Below are positions 8,938 through 19,300 of a stretch of DNA of 20,076 bases, in pieces. The DNA is from Pigoraptor chileana (lineage: Eukaryota > Opisthokonta > Filasterea). The stretch spans positions 1-20,076 of the forward strand of contig CALSCR010002342.1 in assembly GCA_943704495.1 (NCBI GenBank). Reading direction: 5' to 3'. The position numbers were made by a program, and so were the translations under genes. The notes under the pieces were generated by a model that worked only from the letters and a program-made list of their open reading frames with translations, made no database searches and was not told where the DNA came from. The number at the start of each line of letters is the position of its first letter. The first letter of the stretch is position 1.

Positions 8938-10313
8938 ATGATACTGCGAAGTCTTCTTGGTGGCCCGTCTGCGGGCATCTTTTTGTGCCTCATGCCGCCA
9001 ACGCAGTTGACTGCAATGGCAATGCATCAGCACGGTTCTTACACTCGTTTGGCTCTCCAAGTGGTGCGAGGTATGATATTTCAGGCAGAAACGATTGATT
9101 GTGCATCTTTGATCTGTTCAAATGTGGAGAGAGGCAGTTTACCTGTAGATCATTTTATGGACGCCATCGTCGCATTCGGCCGCATCGCTGTCTTGTTTAC
9201 ACACGACAAAGTCAACAAGTACCCGATAGCCAATAAGAGCGACCTATATATGAGCGTACCTATGTGTGTCCAAAGTTATGAAATCAAGTGGCACGAACTT
9301 TTCCCACATGTGCGTCTTTGCAGGCATGGCCGGGCATAGCAAGTGGAGGACTATCAAGCACGATAAGATGGAGGCTGATGCAGCGCGCAATAGGTCGTTT
9401 TTGAAGATTTCACGCGAGATAATGAGCTGCGTGCGTGCTAATGGGCCAGATCCCGCCGAGAATATTCGCTTGAGCAGCGCGATTGCGAGGGGAAGAAAGG
9501 TGGTTGCCTCTATGTGTATTGGAAAGTTCTTCTGCAGTTCCAACTTTTACGCATTTTTATGCATTGATGAATCTCACCTCGCTGCTTTGTAATTGGTTTC
9601 TGCTGCATTTTTAACGATATGCAAACAACAATAATAATAACGGCAGACAACAAATTCTTGCTGCGCAGATCGACATGCCGTTGTCGCGGATAGAGAGCGC
9701 GATCAAAGCGGCTCTGGATCGCGGGGAGGATGCCGAAAAGGCCGAGCAGGTATTCTACGAGGGACGGGGGCCCGCGGGCGTCGCAGTCATGGTGCAGGTC
9801 CTGACAGACAACCGACGCCGCGCGCACCAAGACGTGAAGAATGTGTTCACGCACACGCCGGGCGCCGTCTTCTCGTCGGGAGGTGGCGATGTTGCGTGGC
9901 TGTTTGAAAGAAAGGGGATCGTCACACTGGAGGGCACGCCTGATCTCCCTCTGCCGACGGGCGAAGGACTTGTGGAACTGGCTCTTGCGCTCGACGCTGA
10001 GGATGTGAAAGAGGACGGCGCTGATGATGATGCATTCGGGAGCGGGGCCGGGGGTGCAGCCGCACGCACACGCACACGCACACGGACGGTTGATGTGGTG
10101 TGTGATCCCGCGCTTGTGGGAAGCGTGCACCGGGCGGCAATGCAGCGGGGATTCAAGGTGCCGTCCGCAGCCATTGAGTATGTGCCGAAGGAGCACGTGA
10201 CCCTCGCTGGGGAGGACGCCGTGGAGGCGTATCGCGACTTTGAGGAGCGGCTGCAGGACCTTGGCGATGTCATGCGGATCTACTCGAATGCGGTTGTTGA
10301 AGGCGATGGATAG
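8938..10313 (+). CDS. TACO1: YebC/TACO1 family protein, probably mitochondrial
   Basis: Exons 8938-9070, 9324-9499 and 9669-10313 join in phases 1 and 0 to 317 residues (animal TACO1 about 300, bacterial YebC about 245). Exon 1 (44 codons, MILRSLLGGPSAGIF...) has no acidic residue and several Arg, which fits a mitochondrial targeting leader. Exon 2 starts with the diagnostic GMAGHSKWRTIKHDK. Then come AARNRSFLKISREI, GPDPAENIRLSSAI, DMPLSRIESAIKAA, FYEGRGPAGVAVMVQVLTDN, FTHTPGAVFSSGG and the C-terminal VPSAAIEYVPKEHVTL. TACO1 supports translation of mitochondrial COX1, and bacterial relatives help ribosomes pass difficult peptides. An acidic insertion followed by an Arg-Thr repeat (10062-10088) breaks the second domain and looks like microsatellite expansion. 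Confidence 0.93.
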
Positions 10314-11073
10314 TGCTCTGATGCACAAAAGAGAGAGAGAGAGATGTAGGATTCAAGTCAGTGTCATAGGCGCTGTGCCCATGGACTCCACAAAGAGAGA
10401 GAGAGAGAGAGAGAGAGTATAAGAGATATGGTGATGCACGTTGACACGCGCTGTCTCTCCTCTCTTGCTTGTTTATTGTCAAAGAAATGTATGTGAGTTG
10501 GCCACACTGAATCACTTTGCACATTTTTCGTCAGATCAGTGCCATATCCTGCCTGCACCGTCCAATCACCTAGTGTATATAGCACTCGCTGCATCTTTGT
10601 CGCTGTTTGTGTATGAAATGTAAAAGTGCATGCCTAATGAGAAAATGTGACAATTAGACGAGAGGAAATGTGTGCATCTGTAATGTCCTTCAATGAAATG
10701 TCATATAGAACATCGGCGGTTACGACTGCTGTTACTGCGAAGTACCCCGGATGATTTGACCAAAAACGCACTAAAACTTTAGTCTGACCGATTATTATTA
10801 CAAGTCGGTTGCCGACACAATAATCAATCACAATCACTCACTCTTACCCTCTCATCTGTGGATCCATGGGCATAGCGCCCAAGACAAGGACGTGAACATA
10901 CATCTCTCTCACTTTTGGAGTAGCGTCTGAGGCACGACCTCGACACATCGCTCACTCTCCCACTCACGCACTCACTCGCCTGCTTGCTCATCACAATGAC
11001 TGGGCACGGGTGAATTCAAAAGCCATCCATCAAACACAAGGAAACCTGCATCCCCCAATGAACGCAAGCAGAG
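10314..11073. other. intergenic gap, TACO1 3' side and SNAPC1 promoter
   Basis: No gene is supported. Two AG dinucleotide runs at about 10330-10344 and 10394-10418, each preceded by cacaaa, lie just after the TACO1 stop. Sequence from 10840 to 10995 is rich in CTCACTC-type pyrimidine words. No TATA box and no tRNA-like fold were found by eye. An ATG at 11058 opens a short frame that overlaps the SNAPC1 start. Confidence 0.5.
10330..10418. repeat. two (AG)n microsatellite runs
   Basis: Runs of about 15 and 25 bases of alternating AG, about 50 bases apart, each preceded by cacaaa. They lie in the 3' flank of the TACO1 gene. Confidence 0.9.
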
Positions 11074-11144
11074 ATGGCGGCGCTCGTGTCTGTTCCACCG
11101 GCTGTGGTGACGGACACCACGCGTCTCTTCAATGCATTTCGTGA
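11058..11144 (+). other. possible overlapping upstream ORF of SNAPC1
   Basis: ATG at 11058, 16 bases before the proposed SNAPC1 start and out of frame with it, opens a 28-codon frame ending TGA at 11144 inside exon 1. If the transcript starts upstream of 11058, this frame would compete for scanning ribosomes. The transcription start is unknown. Confidence 0.35.
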
Positions 11145-13986
11145 GCGCGGAAAGGGATATGCTGTGTTTTGTGATGCGTGGCGCGCCCTCAACTTCTCCA
11201 TGATCCACTATGCCGGCCGCGACGAGCAGGAACGCACGGAGGCGTGAGTACTCTTGATTTTACTCGGTAGGGAGAGATTAGTCCGTATTATGTATGGTCT
11301 GCATCAACTGCTTCTTCTCGTATATTCAATCGCACTAATCCGTCCAATCTTTGCTCTGCCGATGGCAGATTGGAGGAGTTTGTCGCCCACGGGGCCGCAC
11401 AACTATCGGCATCGCACTCTATGGAGCGACGCGTGTTTGCCATCTATTTTGTGTACGCGCTGTATACATCGCAGCCACTACGGCAGGTCACGGTAGGAAT
11501 AACAGCGGCTTCTGAAAACGTCCACTATGCATCCTATTGCATGGTTTCACTCATGCAAATTCATGTGCCGTTGTGTGTGTGTGCATGCATTGATTGCTCT
11601 TTCGTACCCCCGCTCGTTGGCGTCCATTTTGGCGCTGTTTTGTGAGCAGACGCGAATACGGTTGACGCAGGTATTGTGGCACGACCTTCGCCTTCTCATC
11701 GACGCACTCCATCGCGATGGCTGCCATGATGCGCTAAAAATTGTTGAGCGATTGTGTGCGGCACGTGCGTTTCAATTTGTTGCGACAATGCAAACCATGC
11801 AACCGCCGCTGCAACGGGAAGAGAGCGCTCTCGTGCCAGGGGCCGTCAAAAAACCGGTGCGTGATTTCTAACGCTTGTATAAAGCGATTGTATATTTGTG
11901 CTCGTGTCAATGTGTATGCCCGCTTTTAATGAAGGCCGTGTGTGTGTGTGTGTGTGTAGATCTCTGTGTCTGTGTGTGTGTGTGTGTGTGTGGCTGAATT
12001 GTTGTTGCTGTTGCTGTTGTTGTTATGTTTCACATTCACATGCTGTATGTGTCTGTGTGGGTGGGTGTCTGTGCGTGTGTGAGTATGGTTCGATAGCTTT
12101 TGCTTTGTGATATTCATATTCATTGTCCCAACTGACGGCCAGCTAACATGGAACATTCTATCTTTCGCTCCCTCTCTCTCTTTATTGTGAGTCCTTGGGA
12201 ATAGCGCCTTGGACACTGACTTACGTCCTACTACTTTCTCGCTCACTTACACACCCAACAAACACACACATACGCACACACAATATACACAATACACAAT
12301 ACGACACAGTCCATGGCCCCTGTATTCCAGGAATTTGGCAACGTCAGCTCAATTGATCTCTCTGTGGATTCGGCGACGCTCGAGGACCTCAAGGCGGTGT
12401 CGGAGGCCTATTACGCAAGCAAATGCAGAATATCCGCACTCAACCTGGAAGGCGCCTGTGTGTCCCTCTGTCGCCTGGGGCAACCGTCCGCCGACGAAGA
12501 CGACGCCCCGGACGTCTCCGTCAGCATTGCGTCGCCCGCTGTGCCCATGCGATCCCTCAATATTGCGGCACGTGATGTCTCTGAGGACCTCGGTACCATC
12601 GCCGCCGATCTTGTCAACGCTCAGCAGGAGCGCATGCGTGCTGTCGGCACGCGCGTGACTCTCGGAAGCGGGCCACGTATCGGTCTTGCCGGCTCTCAGT
12701 CGGCGTCCCCACGCACGCCTGCAGACAGCATCAACGCACACCGCCTGCAGTTACGCCGACAGAGCTTCCACTCGCAGATGGGCTCGCCGCAGTCGTCGCC
12801 GTGGGTCAATCCGCACAACGCCGGCGGTCGACAGGGCGGTGCATCTGCGCGGAAAGGATCCGCAATCGAGCAGAGACAGCACATCAGCCAGGGTGCGCGG
12901 TCACGTGCGCAAGGCGGCGGAGCGGCATCGTCGCACACAGGACAGTCGGCCGCCGGTGTGGGTCGTGGCGGTGGCAGTGGTGTCGCAACGCCCCGGAGGA
13001 TGCTACACGTGCCCTCACTGGACGATGGGCCGTCGCTCTTTGGCGATGACGACGGCTTTGCACACGCAGAAGCGGGGGTGGACGCACGTGCACACGCAGA
13101 CGATGGTAGTGAGGGCGCAGATGGAGTGCCTCTCCCGCCACCCACTGCAAAAGCAAAGGCAAGGTCAAGGTCAAAGGCAAGGACGAGGCGAAAGAGCGGA
13201 TCTGCTGAAACTCCTGCGGCAGACACGCCATTGCAAAAAGGGCCGTCGAATGGAAGTCAGGGAGGAAAGCAGAAGAAGAGACCGGCAAAGCATGCCTCGG
13301 ATGCATCGACAAAGCCTACGAACGACGGAAAGACCAAGACTCGCAAGCGCCGCCGGAAACCCCACGGCGATGATGTTGATGTTGATGCTGGTCTTGATGT
13401 TGATGCTGGTCTTGATGGCAGTGTCGGTGGGGACGTCGCGACGGCGGTCCCTAAGAAGGCAAAACGGCGGAGAACGACTAAGCACATGTCTGCCGCCGAC
13501 GATTCTCTGGCCGATAGACAGTCTGGTGGAACGCCTTCGCAAAAGGCAAAGAAATCGTCAAAGGCGACAAAAACGAACAAACGACGCCGCAGTAAGCATG
13601 CGGACGGAGGGGAGGATGCATCTGGGTGTGCGGTGCCTCCGAGGAAGACCAAACGGCGACGTGTAGATGACGCTGTGACCGACGACCACGTGAATTTGGC
13701 GGATCCTCACGATGCTGCGCCGGATGAACAACAGTCGTCTACGAGCACAAAGAAGAAGACCGCAAAGAGTGCAGAGAGCGCAACGATACGCAAACGCAAG
13801 CGCAGCAAGAAAGATCACGTGGCCGATGGGGATACGGCAAAGTCAAAAGGGGGGAAGGCAAAGGCAAACGCCAGTGCACGTGACCATGCAGGTGACCATG
13901 GCGAGGTCGAGGCTGCGGCGGCGGCAGTGAGTCCGCGTGTGAGTGCGCGCGGCCGCACACTGAGATCCACCGAGCGGTACGCCTGA
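11074..13986 (+). CDS. SNAPC1: SNAPC1/SNAP43-like snRNA transcription subunit
   Basis: Exons 11074-11243, 11369-11492, 11650-11856 and 12331-13986 join in phase to about 718 residues; human SNAPC1 is 368. The first 190 residues match the SNAP43 domain in order: TRLFNAFRERGKGYAVFCDA, MIHYAGRDEQE, FAIYFVYALYTSQPLRQ, RIRLTQVLWHDLRLLIDAL, ARAFQFVATM, then EFGNVSSIDLSVDSATLEDL, matching the part before the tail in human. SNAPC binds the proximal element of snRNA genes and serves Pol II and Pol III. From about residue 250 the protein is low-complexity, with at least five Lys/Arg clusters (for example KAKRRR, TNKRRR, KTKRRR) that look like nuclear localisation or nucleic-acid-binding patches. Exon 2 could instead end at 11486, removing Val-Thr. 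Intron 3 carries GT runs at its 5' end and CA-rich sequence before its acceptor. Confidence 0.88.
11857..12330 (+). other. SNAPC1 intron 3 with GT runs then CA-rich 3' end
   Basis: This 474-base intron runs from ccg|gtgcgtg to ctgtattccag|gaa. GT runs occupy about 11939-11958 and 11965-11993, followed by more UG-rich sequence to 12085. From 12248 to 12308, just before the acceptor, the sequence is CA-rich (acacacacatacgcacacac). The two parts are complementary. Confidence 0.8.
13369..13416 (+). repeat. 18-bp direct repeat within SNAPC1 tail
   Basis: The unit gttgatgctggtcttgat occurs twice in tandem, after gatgatgttgat, and encodes Val-Asp-Ala-Gly-Leu-Asp twice. It is an in-frame coding minisatellite inside the disordered tail. 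Confidence 0.8.
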
Positions 13987-14502
13987 GTCGTAAGGGACGA
14001 ATGAAGATCACTGCCGTGGCGCAGTGGTTTTCTCTTTCTATCACAGAATTAAAAGGATTTTTTAACTATATCTCTGCCGGCAATCCAGACGAATTTTGTT
14101 GCGATGACATCACGTGATGCATCGATAGATAGTCACGTGACTTATTTTCGCCATCGGAGGTCGGTGGATTGCGATTGGCTGTCCGTATGGCAAGTGGAGC
14201 GGCTGTGCGGTGATTGGTGGAGGATTGTGCCAATAGGTGACATAAGCGCACGGAAGCTGCCTGCCGCTGTTGTAACAGCACACAACACACGCACGGCTAC
14301 TATCCTACTATCACTGCGACCGACACACGCAGACGCAGCACTCCCGTCGTGATCACAGCCACGAGTGCGTTGGTATAAATACCCACGCAATCGTGTGTGT
14401 TAATTCAACCAGCAGAAAGTTGGATCATATGCACCGGTGAATACCCTGAACAAGAACAACTCCGACTCGGATACTTTTCCTTCCAAGCTCAAGTTCAAAA
14501 CA
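13987..14502 (+). promoter_or_regulatory. epimerase-like gene promoter: CACGTG, CCAAT and TATA elements
   Basis: After the SNAPC1 stop, ATTAAA at 14048-14053 may serve as its poly(A) signal. Then come two TCACGTGA boxes (14110-14117 and 14133-14140), inverted CCAAT boxes (ATTGG at 14174-14178 and 14213-14217), a forward CCAAT (14230-14234) and TATAAAT at 14374-14380. The TATA word lies about 125 bases before the ATG, so transcription would start near 14405-14410. The order E-box, CCAAT, TATA is that of a regulated Pol II promoter; it is the clearest promoter in the window. Confidence 0.7.
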
Positions 14503-15854
14503 ATGGCTCCTCGCAGTGTGTTTGTTACTGGCGCCACCGGCTTCATCGGTCGCCAGGTAGCGCTTGCTTTCCGCAGGGCTGGATTCAAGGTTAGTGCATT
14601 GCTTCTCGGTGACCAATATTCTCATCCTCCATCGCTTTGCACTTATGCGTCTCTACATCTGCATGCCATGTACTCAAATTAGTTTGGTCCCACCTATTAA
14701 TTACTGATGGCCGTTAATAATAATCTACCATCAATCACATGGATGAACAGGTGACAGGCCTCGTGCGCGACGAAGCAAAGGCGGCGGACTTGAAGAAGAG
14801 CGAGATTAGCATTGTTGTTGGCGAACTGTCAAAGCCCGAGGCATACGAATCGCACATTGCCGCCGCAGACGTCCTCGTGCATTGTGCTCACGATTATTCG
14901 ACGGGGTACGCTTCAATGGTCGCCCTCCGCGATCGATTCCTCGCCGGACTCAAGTCGGGCAAGGCCGTTGTATGGACTAGCGGCATCTGGCTGTATGGTG
15001 ACGTGGGTGACATCCCGGTCACCGAACAGTCGACACCCGACCCAACTTTTGCCACGGTGAGACCTCGCCAAATGCAACTCAGTGCAAAAATGCACTAATT
15101 TGCGTTGGTTTGTTTGCTTAAACTGTACATTCCGGCTTTGCGAACACTACTAATTTCAATGTGTAAACCCATCTAATATCTCAAATGCATTGCTTGCATT
15201 TGTATGTGCAGGAGCGTGTGTTGAATGATGAGCTGATTGCGTCTGCCAAGGGGATTGTGGTGCGTCCGCCGTGCGTGTACGGCCTCGCTGGTGGACCCGT
15301 GGGCGTGCTTATTGAGGGAGCGTTGAAGGACAAAAAGGTGCCGCTTATGGGCGACGGGAACAACTGGTGGTCACATATCCGTGAGTATTGGCGTGTCACG
15401 TACGTGTCAGTGGTGACTGCGTTTGTGTGTCTGTTCAGTATGTTGCAACAGTATTGCACACTCTGCTTTGTCGTTGCATGTACGGAATCCATGCACTCGC
15501 ATTATCCGCACGCACTGACATTTGTTCTCCTGTTATTGATTGTCATCCTTCATTGCAGATGTCTATGACCTCGCACGATTCTACGTCGCGGCTGTCCAGG
15601 GATCGCACAGCGGCGTTTTCGTGGTCGCCGAGGAAGGATATGCCAAGCTCGGAGATTACGCAAAGGCAATTGCAAAGGCCACTGGCGCCGAGATCACGAG
15701 TGTGCCGACTGACAGCTTCTATTACAAGGGTATGTCTCTCTCCATCAAGATTGATGCGACGCACGCAAAGACGGTTGTGGGATGGCGCGCGGTGATGCCT
15801 CCGTTCCTGGAGAATGTGGACGACTACATCAACGCATTCAAGGCGAATAACTGA
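14503..15854 (+). CDS. atypical NAD(P)-binding epimerase/dehydratase-like protein
   Basis: Exons 14503-14589, 14751-15056, 15212-15380 and 15559-15854 join in phases 0, 0 and 1 to 285 residues. The N-terminal MAPRSVFVTGATGFIGRQVA holds the extended-SDR glycine motif GxxGxxG (residues 10-16). Further landmarks are VTGLVRD, LVHCAHD, VVWTSGIWLYGD, VVRPPCVYGLAGGP, MGDGNNWWSHIHVYDLARFY and a C-terminal substrate-lobe helix. The position where classical members have YxxxK reads ERVLNDELIAS, so the usual catalytic Tyr/Lys pair seems absent, as in atypical extended SDRs. It probably binds NAD(P) and may reduce or isomerise a small metabolite; the substrate is unknown. The ATG at 14503 lies in a good context (acaATGG), and the frame upstream has no other ATG. 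Introns lack the GT/CA repeats common in its neighbours. Confidence 0.88.
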
Positions 15855-16384
15855 GGCATGCGTTTCGTGTGTGGTGTTTGCGTGTTGCGGCGGCGGCGGC
15901 GGCATGGTGCGCGTGTGTGTGCGTGGCTGCGTGGGTGTATATGTGTGTGCCGAGCCCATAATTGACTTGTGGGCTATTGCGATATAAAACCCCACGTGGA
16001 TTGCTTTCTCTCTACTGCGCGATCTGATCTGCGTCTGCCTGTGGTCGTGTCAAATACTGCGAGATCCATCCTCTGGTAATACGCAATGCACCATTTATGC
16101 ACGCTAAATGTCGATACACACGCAAACGCAACTGAAGATAGTGAAAAGGGACAGAACGACGCAATGCCCATAGAATAAGAGCCGGCGGGCAACACAAATG
16201 CGAGCGTGCGAGACCAATAGTATTCACGTCAGAGTCCCGTGGACCATACAATCACCCAGACGGGCGATGCAGGATTCATGTCACTCTTGGGCCGCCGAGT
16301 GTGGACTCAAAAATCTACAAGGCGAGAGACAGAAGACAGGCACAGCCTTCCTTGTGGAACAACGCACACATTTAAAAAAACGCC
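15855..16384. other. convergent intergenic gap
   Basis: This lies between the epimerase-like gene and the kinase-HECT gene, tail to tail. It holds a CGG run (15888-15902), a GT-rich stretch to about 15950 and a CACGTG at 15993-15998. Frames on both strands (for example 15974-16195 minus, 16198-16461 plus) show no family features. No RNA gene was recognised. Confidence 0.5.
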
Positions 16385-19300
16385 TCAAACTTTGTCGGCG
16401 ATTTCAAGAGAATCGCGCAGTTCACTCGCAAATTTTGTTGCGTCGTCGAAATCCGGAATGACAACTTCGCCAACATAAAACAGAATCTGCGCATAAATAT
16501 CAAAAAGAATTGGACAAAATTAGAGAGAGTTCGATTGGATAGAGAGAAGTATGTCTCATAATAGGTGCAACGTAAAGTGCCTCCCTCCGCAAAGGAGGGG
16601 CGCAAACGTTTTGTGTGTGGGTGTGGGTGTAGGTGTGTATTGGGGGCATTAAGCATATGCGTATGCGTGTGTGTGTGAATTGAATCCCAGTAAATAAAGC
16701 TTAGAGGATTAAGAACTCATTACACTCACACAGACACACACACACACACACACGCACACAAACACACTGACACAGACACACACACACACACACACACACC
16801 TGGCTTGGGCTTCCGGCCATCGAGTGGCGCCTCTCGGCCTGGCTGGGCGGCCGCACACGCACAACGCCCTCCCGCACGCCGTACTCAAACGCGCCAGTCA
16901 CTCTGTCACCGTCAACGAGCCGCAGTCCCGCAATACCGCACTGGCACGTGACCAGGTAGAGGAGACGCCTCAACTCGGCAAGGGACGCCGTTGCAACAAA
17001 CGCCGCAAAATGAGCGGCAACGTGCGATTCGGCTGCGTAACCCACGCACACAAAGTGGTCCGCCACCCACTGCGACACCTCCACAACAGTGTCGATCTGC
17101 CCACAGCACAGCCAAGAGATCTCAAAGCACGACATGCGGCGCAGTCGCTGATGCGCTTCCGACGACTTCATGCCAGTCTTCAGTGCCTCGAGCTCAGCGC
17201 GGCGGGGCTCGACGAGGACGGAGCGCGCCTGAAGCCACGACGGCGGCTGAATCGCGCTGCTTTCCGCCGCCGCCGCAGTGTGTGCGGCCATGTGTCTCGC
17301 GTCGTCGTCCGCAATGGTTGTCTGGACCGACTCGGGGCTGAAAGCCTCAAGGTCGCGCGGGGATGGAGGGCGGCCGACGAGGAACTTGAGCGCCGCAGAA
17401 GAGACGGGCAGGGGCATTCTGCAGCCGTCAACGAGACAGCGCACCAGCATTCGTCCAAGCGCCTCGAGCATCGACAGCGAGGCGCGTGCAATGCCGGAAG
17501 CGGGAAGAATGGAGGCGTCGCCATTGGCAACGCTCCATTCAAACAGTGCGCGGTGGTCAGTCACGAAGAGTCGGAAAAACAAGCGATAAAAGCCCTCGGC
17601 TAGCACAGCCGGGGTGTCTTCGGGGGTCCTTGTCGGCATCACATATCTCAAGGGACGGTACATATCGCTCTCCCCCATGCACTCAAACGCACTGAGGGCC
17701 GTGCTCGCCACGCGCGCATCAGAGGCGATGTCCACAATCAGCAGCGACGTCGGTGCGCCACTCCGTCGCGTGGCAACCGAATCGTAAAATGATTCCAGCC
17801 GCTCCTGGTCTGCCATTACCGCACTCGACTGCCGGCGCCCGTGCTGTGACAATGACGTCTGTCGGCGAGCACGTTTGAAAAGGTCTTCCGCCGCGCCGTC
17901 GCCGAGGGGAAAGTGCTCAAGGAGTGCAGACAGCGCAGATGCACGCCTGTGCACGTGACGGCACGTGAACCCGCGCACGAGGTGTCGGAGTGAGGCATCG
18001 GCGTCCTTTGGAAGGGATATCCGAGAACTGTCCGGACTCAAAACGGCAGTGCGACCAACTGTAGCCTCATATATTGCGCATCCAAAGTCCCAGGCGTCGT
18101 CGTGATTGGTACGCTTTGACGCCAACAGTCCGTACGAAGGACGGCACAGCACTGCGGCGGGAGAGCCCGTCGAGGAAGTGTGGACGAATGCAGAGTCCAA
18201 CGAAATCCTTCCGTGCACAACACCGACATCGTGCAGATGAGCGAGCGCACGAAGCAGGTCGCGAACAATGCTTCTGAGGGCGTTGAGGGTGGCGGGCGTG
18301 CGCCCCTCGCGAGATATCCACTCGCGAAGTGACGTCGACGGCGTGCCACAATACGCAAGGATAATAACAGAGCCAGAGTTGGGAGGCGACCATGCGGCCA
18401 GGGGAGCCTCCACATTCCCGTGAGGGTGGCTGCGTCAGGCACACGCACAAGCATACGCACAAGCACGCACACAGCAAAGGGGTAAAAGGGAGACTGTGAG
18501 TCAGGCGATTGCTCATGCTCTTTCGCAGCCATTGTTGGCAAATGCGCAACAAAAACTGCTTCGCCAACTGTTAAATTTAGTGCGAATATCTTGGTTGATC
18601 ATTCGCAGAGTGTGCATACAAACATCGACTTCACAACCACAACCACAATCAGTCGACTTCTCATTGCATATGAATCATTGGCAATCGGCACATACACACA
18701 CACATACGTACACACACACACACGCACACAGCCGCAAGAACAACAATCGACAGGCCAAAGAGAAAACAAAAGAGAAAACGGCGATAAACGCAAAAACAAA
18801 GTAAAAGAACGAAAGAAAATTAAAAAAACATTTAAAATTACAGCCCTCAACCGAAACACAACGACGCACCTTCTAATCCTTTTGACAGCGTCCCTCGCTG
18901 CTGCAAGCCCGTCGTCCCGCGCAATGCCCTCGGGAATCGTGTGTCGGGACGCAGTGAGGTCCCTCTGTGTCGACTCTTCCGTGCACGCAAACACCTCCGA
19001 GTCCGTGCTCTCTCCCCCGTTCACCGCCACACCCAACAGTCGCAGCCACTCGGCGAGTGTGGTTGCCGTATCGCCTTCGTCGCCGCGCTTGAATACGGTC
19101 GCCTTGGAGAGGTCGGCGGTGAGTACCGTGGGGACAACCGAGATGGGCACAGAGGCATCGCCACCTGACGTCACTGTGACGGCTGGAATCACGTGGATCG
19201 CCGGCACTGGCACGCTCTCCGCGGCAGCAGCCGATTGGAGGACCGCGGGTGTTTCCAAGGCAACGGACGCCGCGGGTGTTGCCTTTTCCGCATTGGTGAC

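Noticed and set aside
9510-10328. Long minus-strand frame of 272 codons opposite TACO1
   Set aside because: The plus strand carries a complete TACO1 with family motifs; the opposite frame has no recognisable content and arises from GC-rich coding sequence.
10640-10860. Possible tRNA or snRNA gene in the gap before SNAPC1
   Set aside because: I could not find A/B boxes with a cloverleaf, nor conserved snRNA segments.
12313-12330. ATG at 12313 as the start of a separate gene for the basic protein
   Set aside because: A strong acceptor (tgtattccag) at 12330 joins in phase to the SNAPC1 exons, and the first residues after it continue the SNAP43 alignment.
12686-13666. Plus-strand frame of 326 codons overlapping the SNAPC1 tail
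   Set aside because: It is Arg-rich and low-complexity, a shifted reading of the Lys/Arg-rich tail. The SNAPC1 frame is in phase with upstream conserved exons and is longer.
16824-17603. Plus-strand frame of 259 codons opposite the HECT domain
   Set aside because: The minus strand matches HECT landmarks throughout; the plus frame is a shadow.
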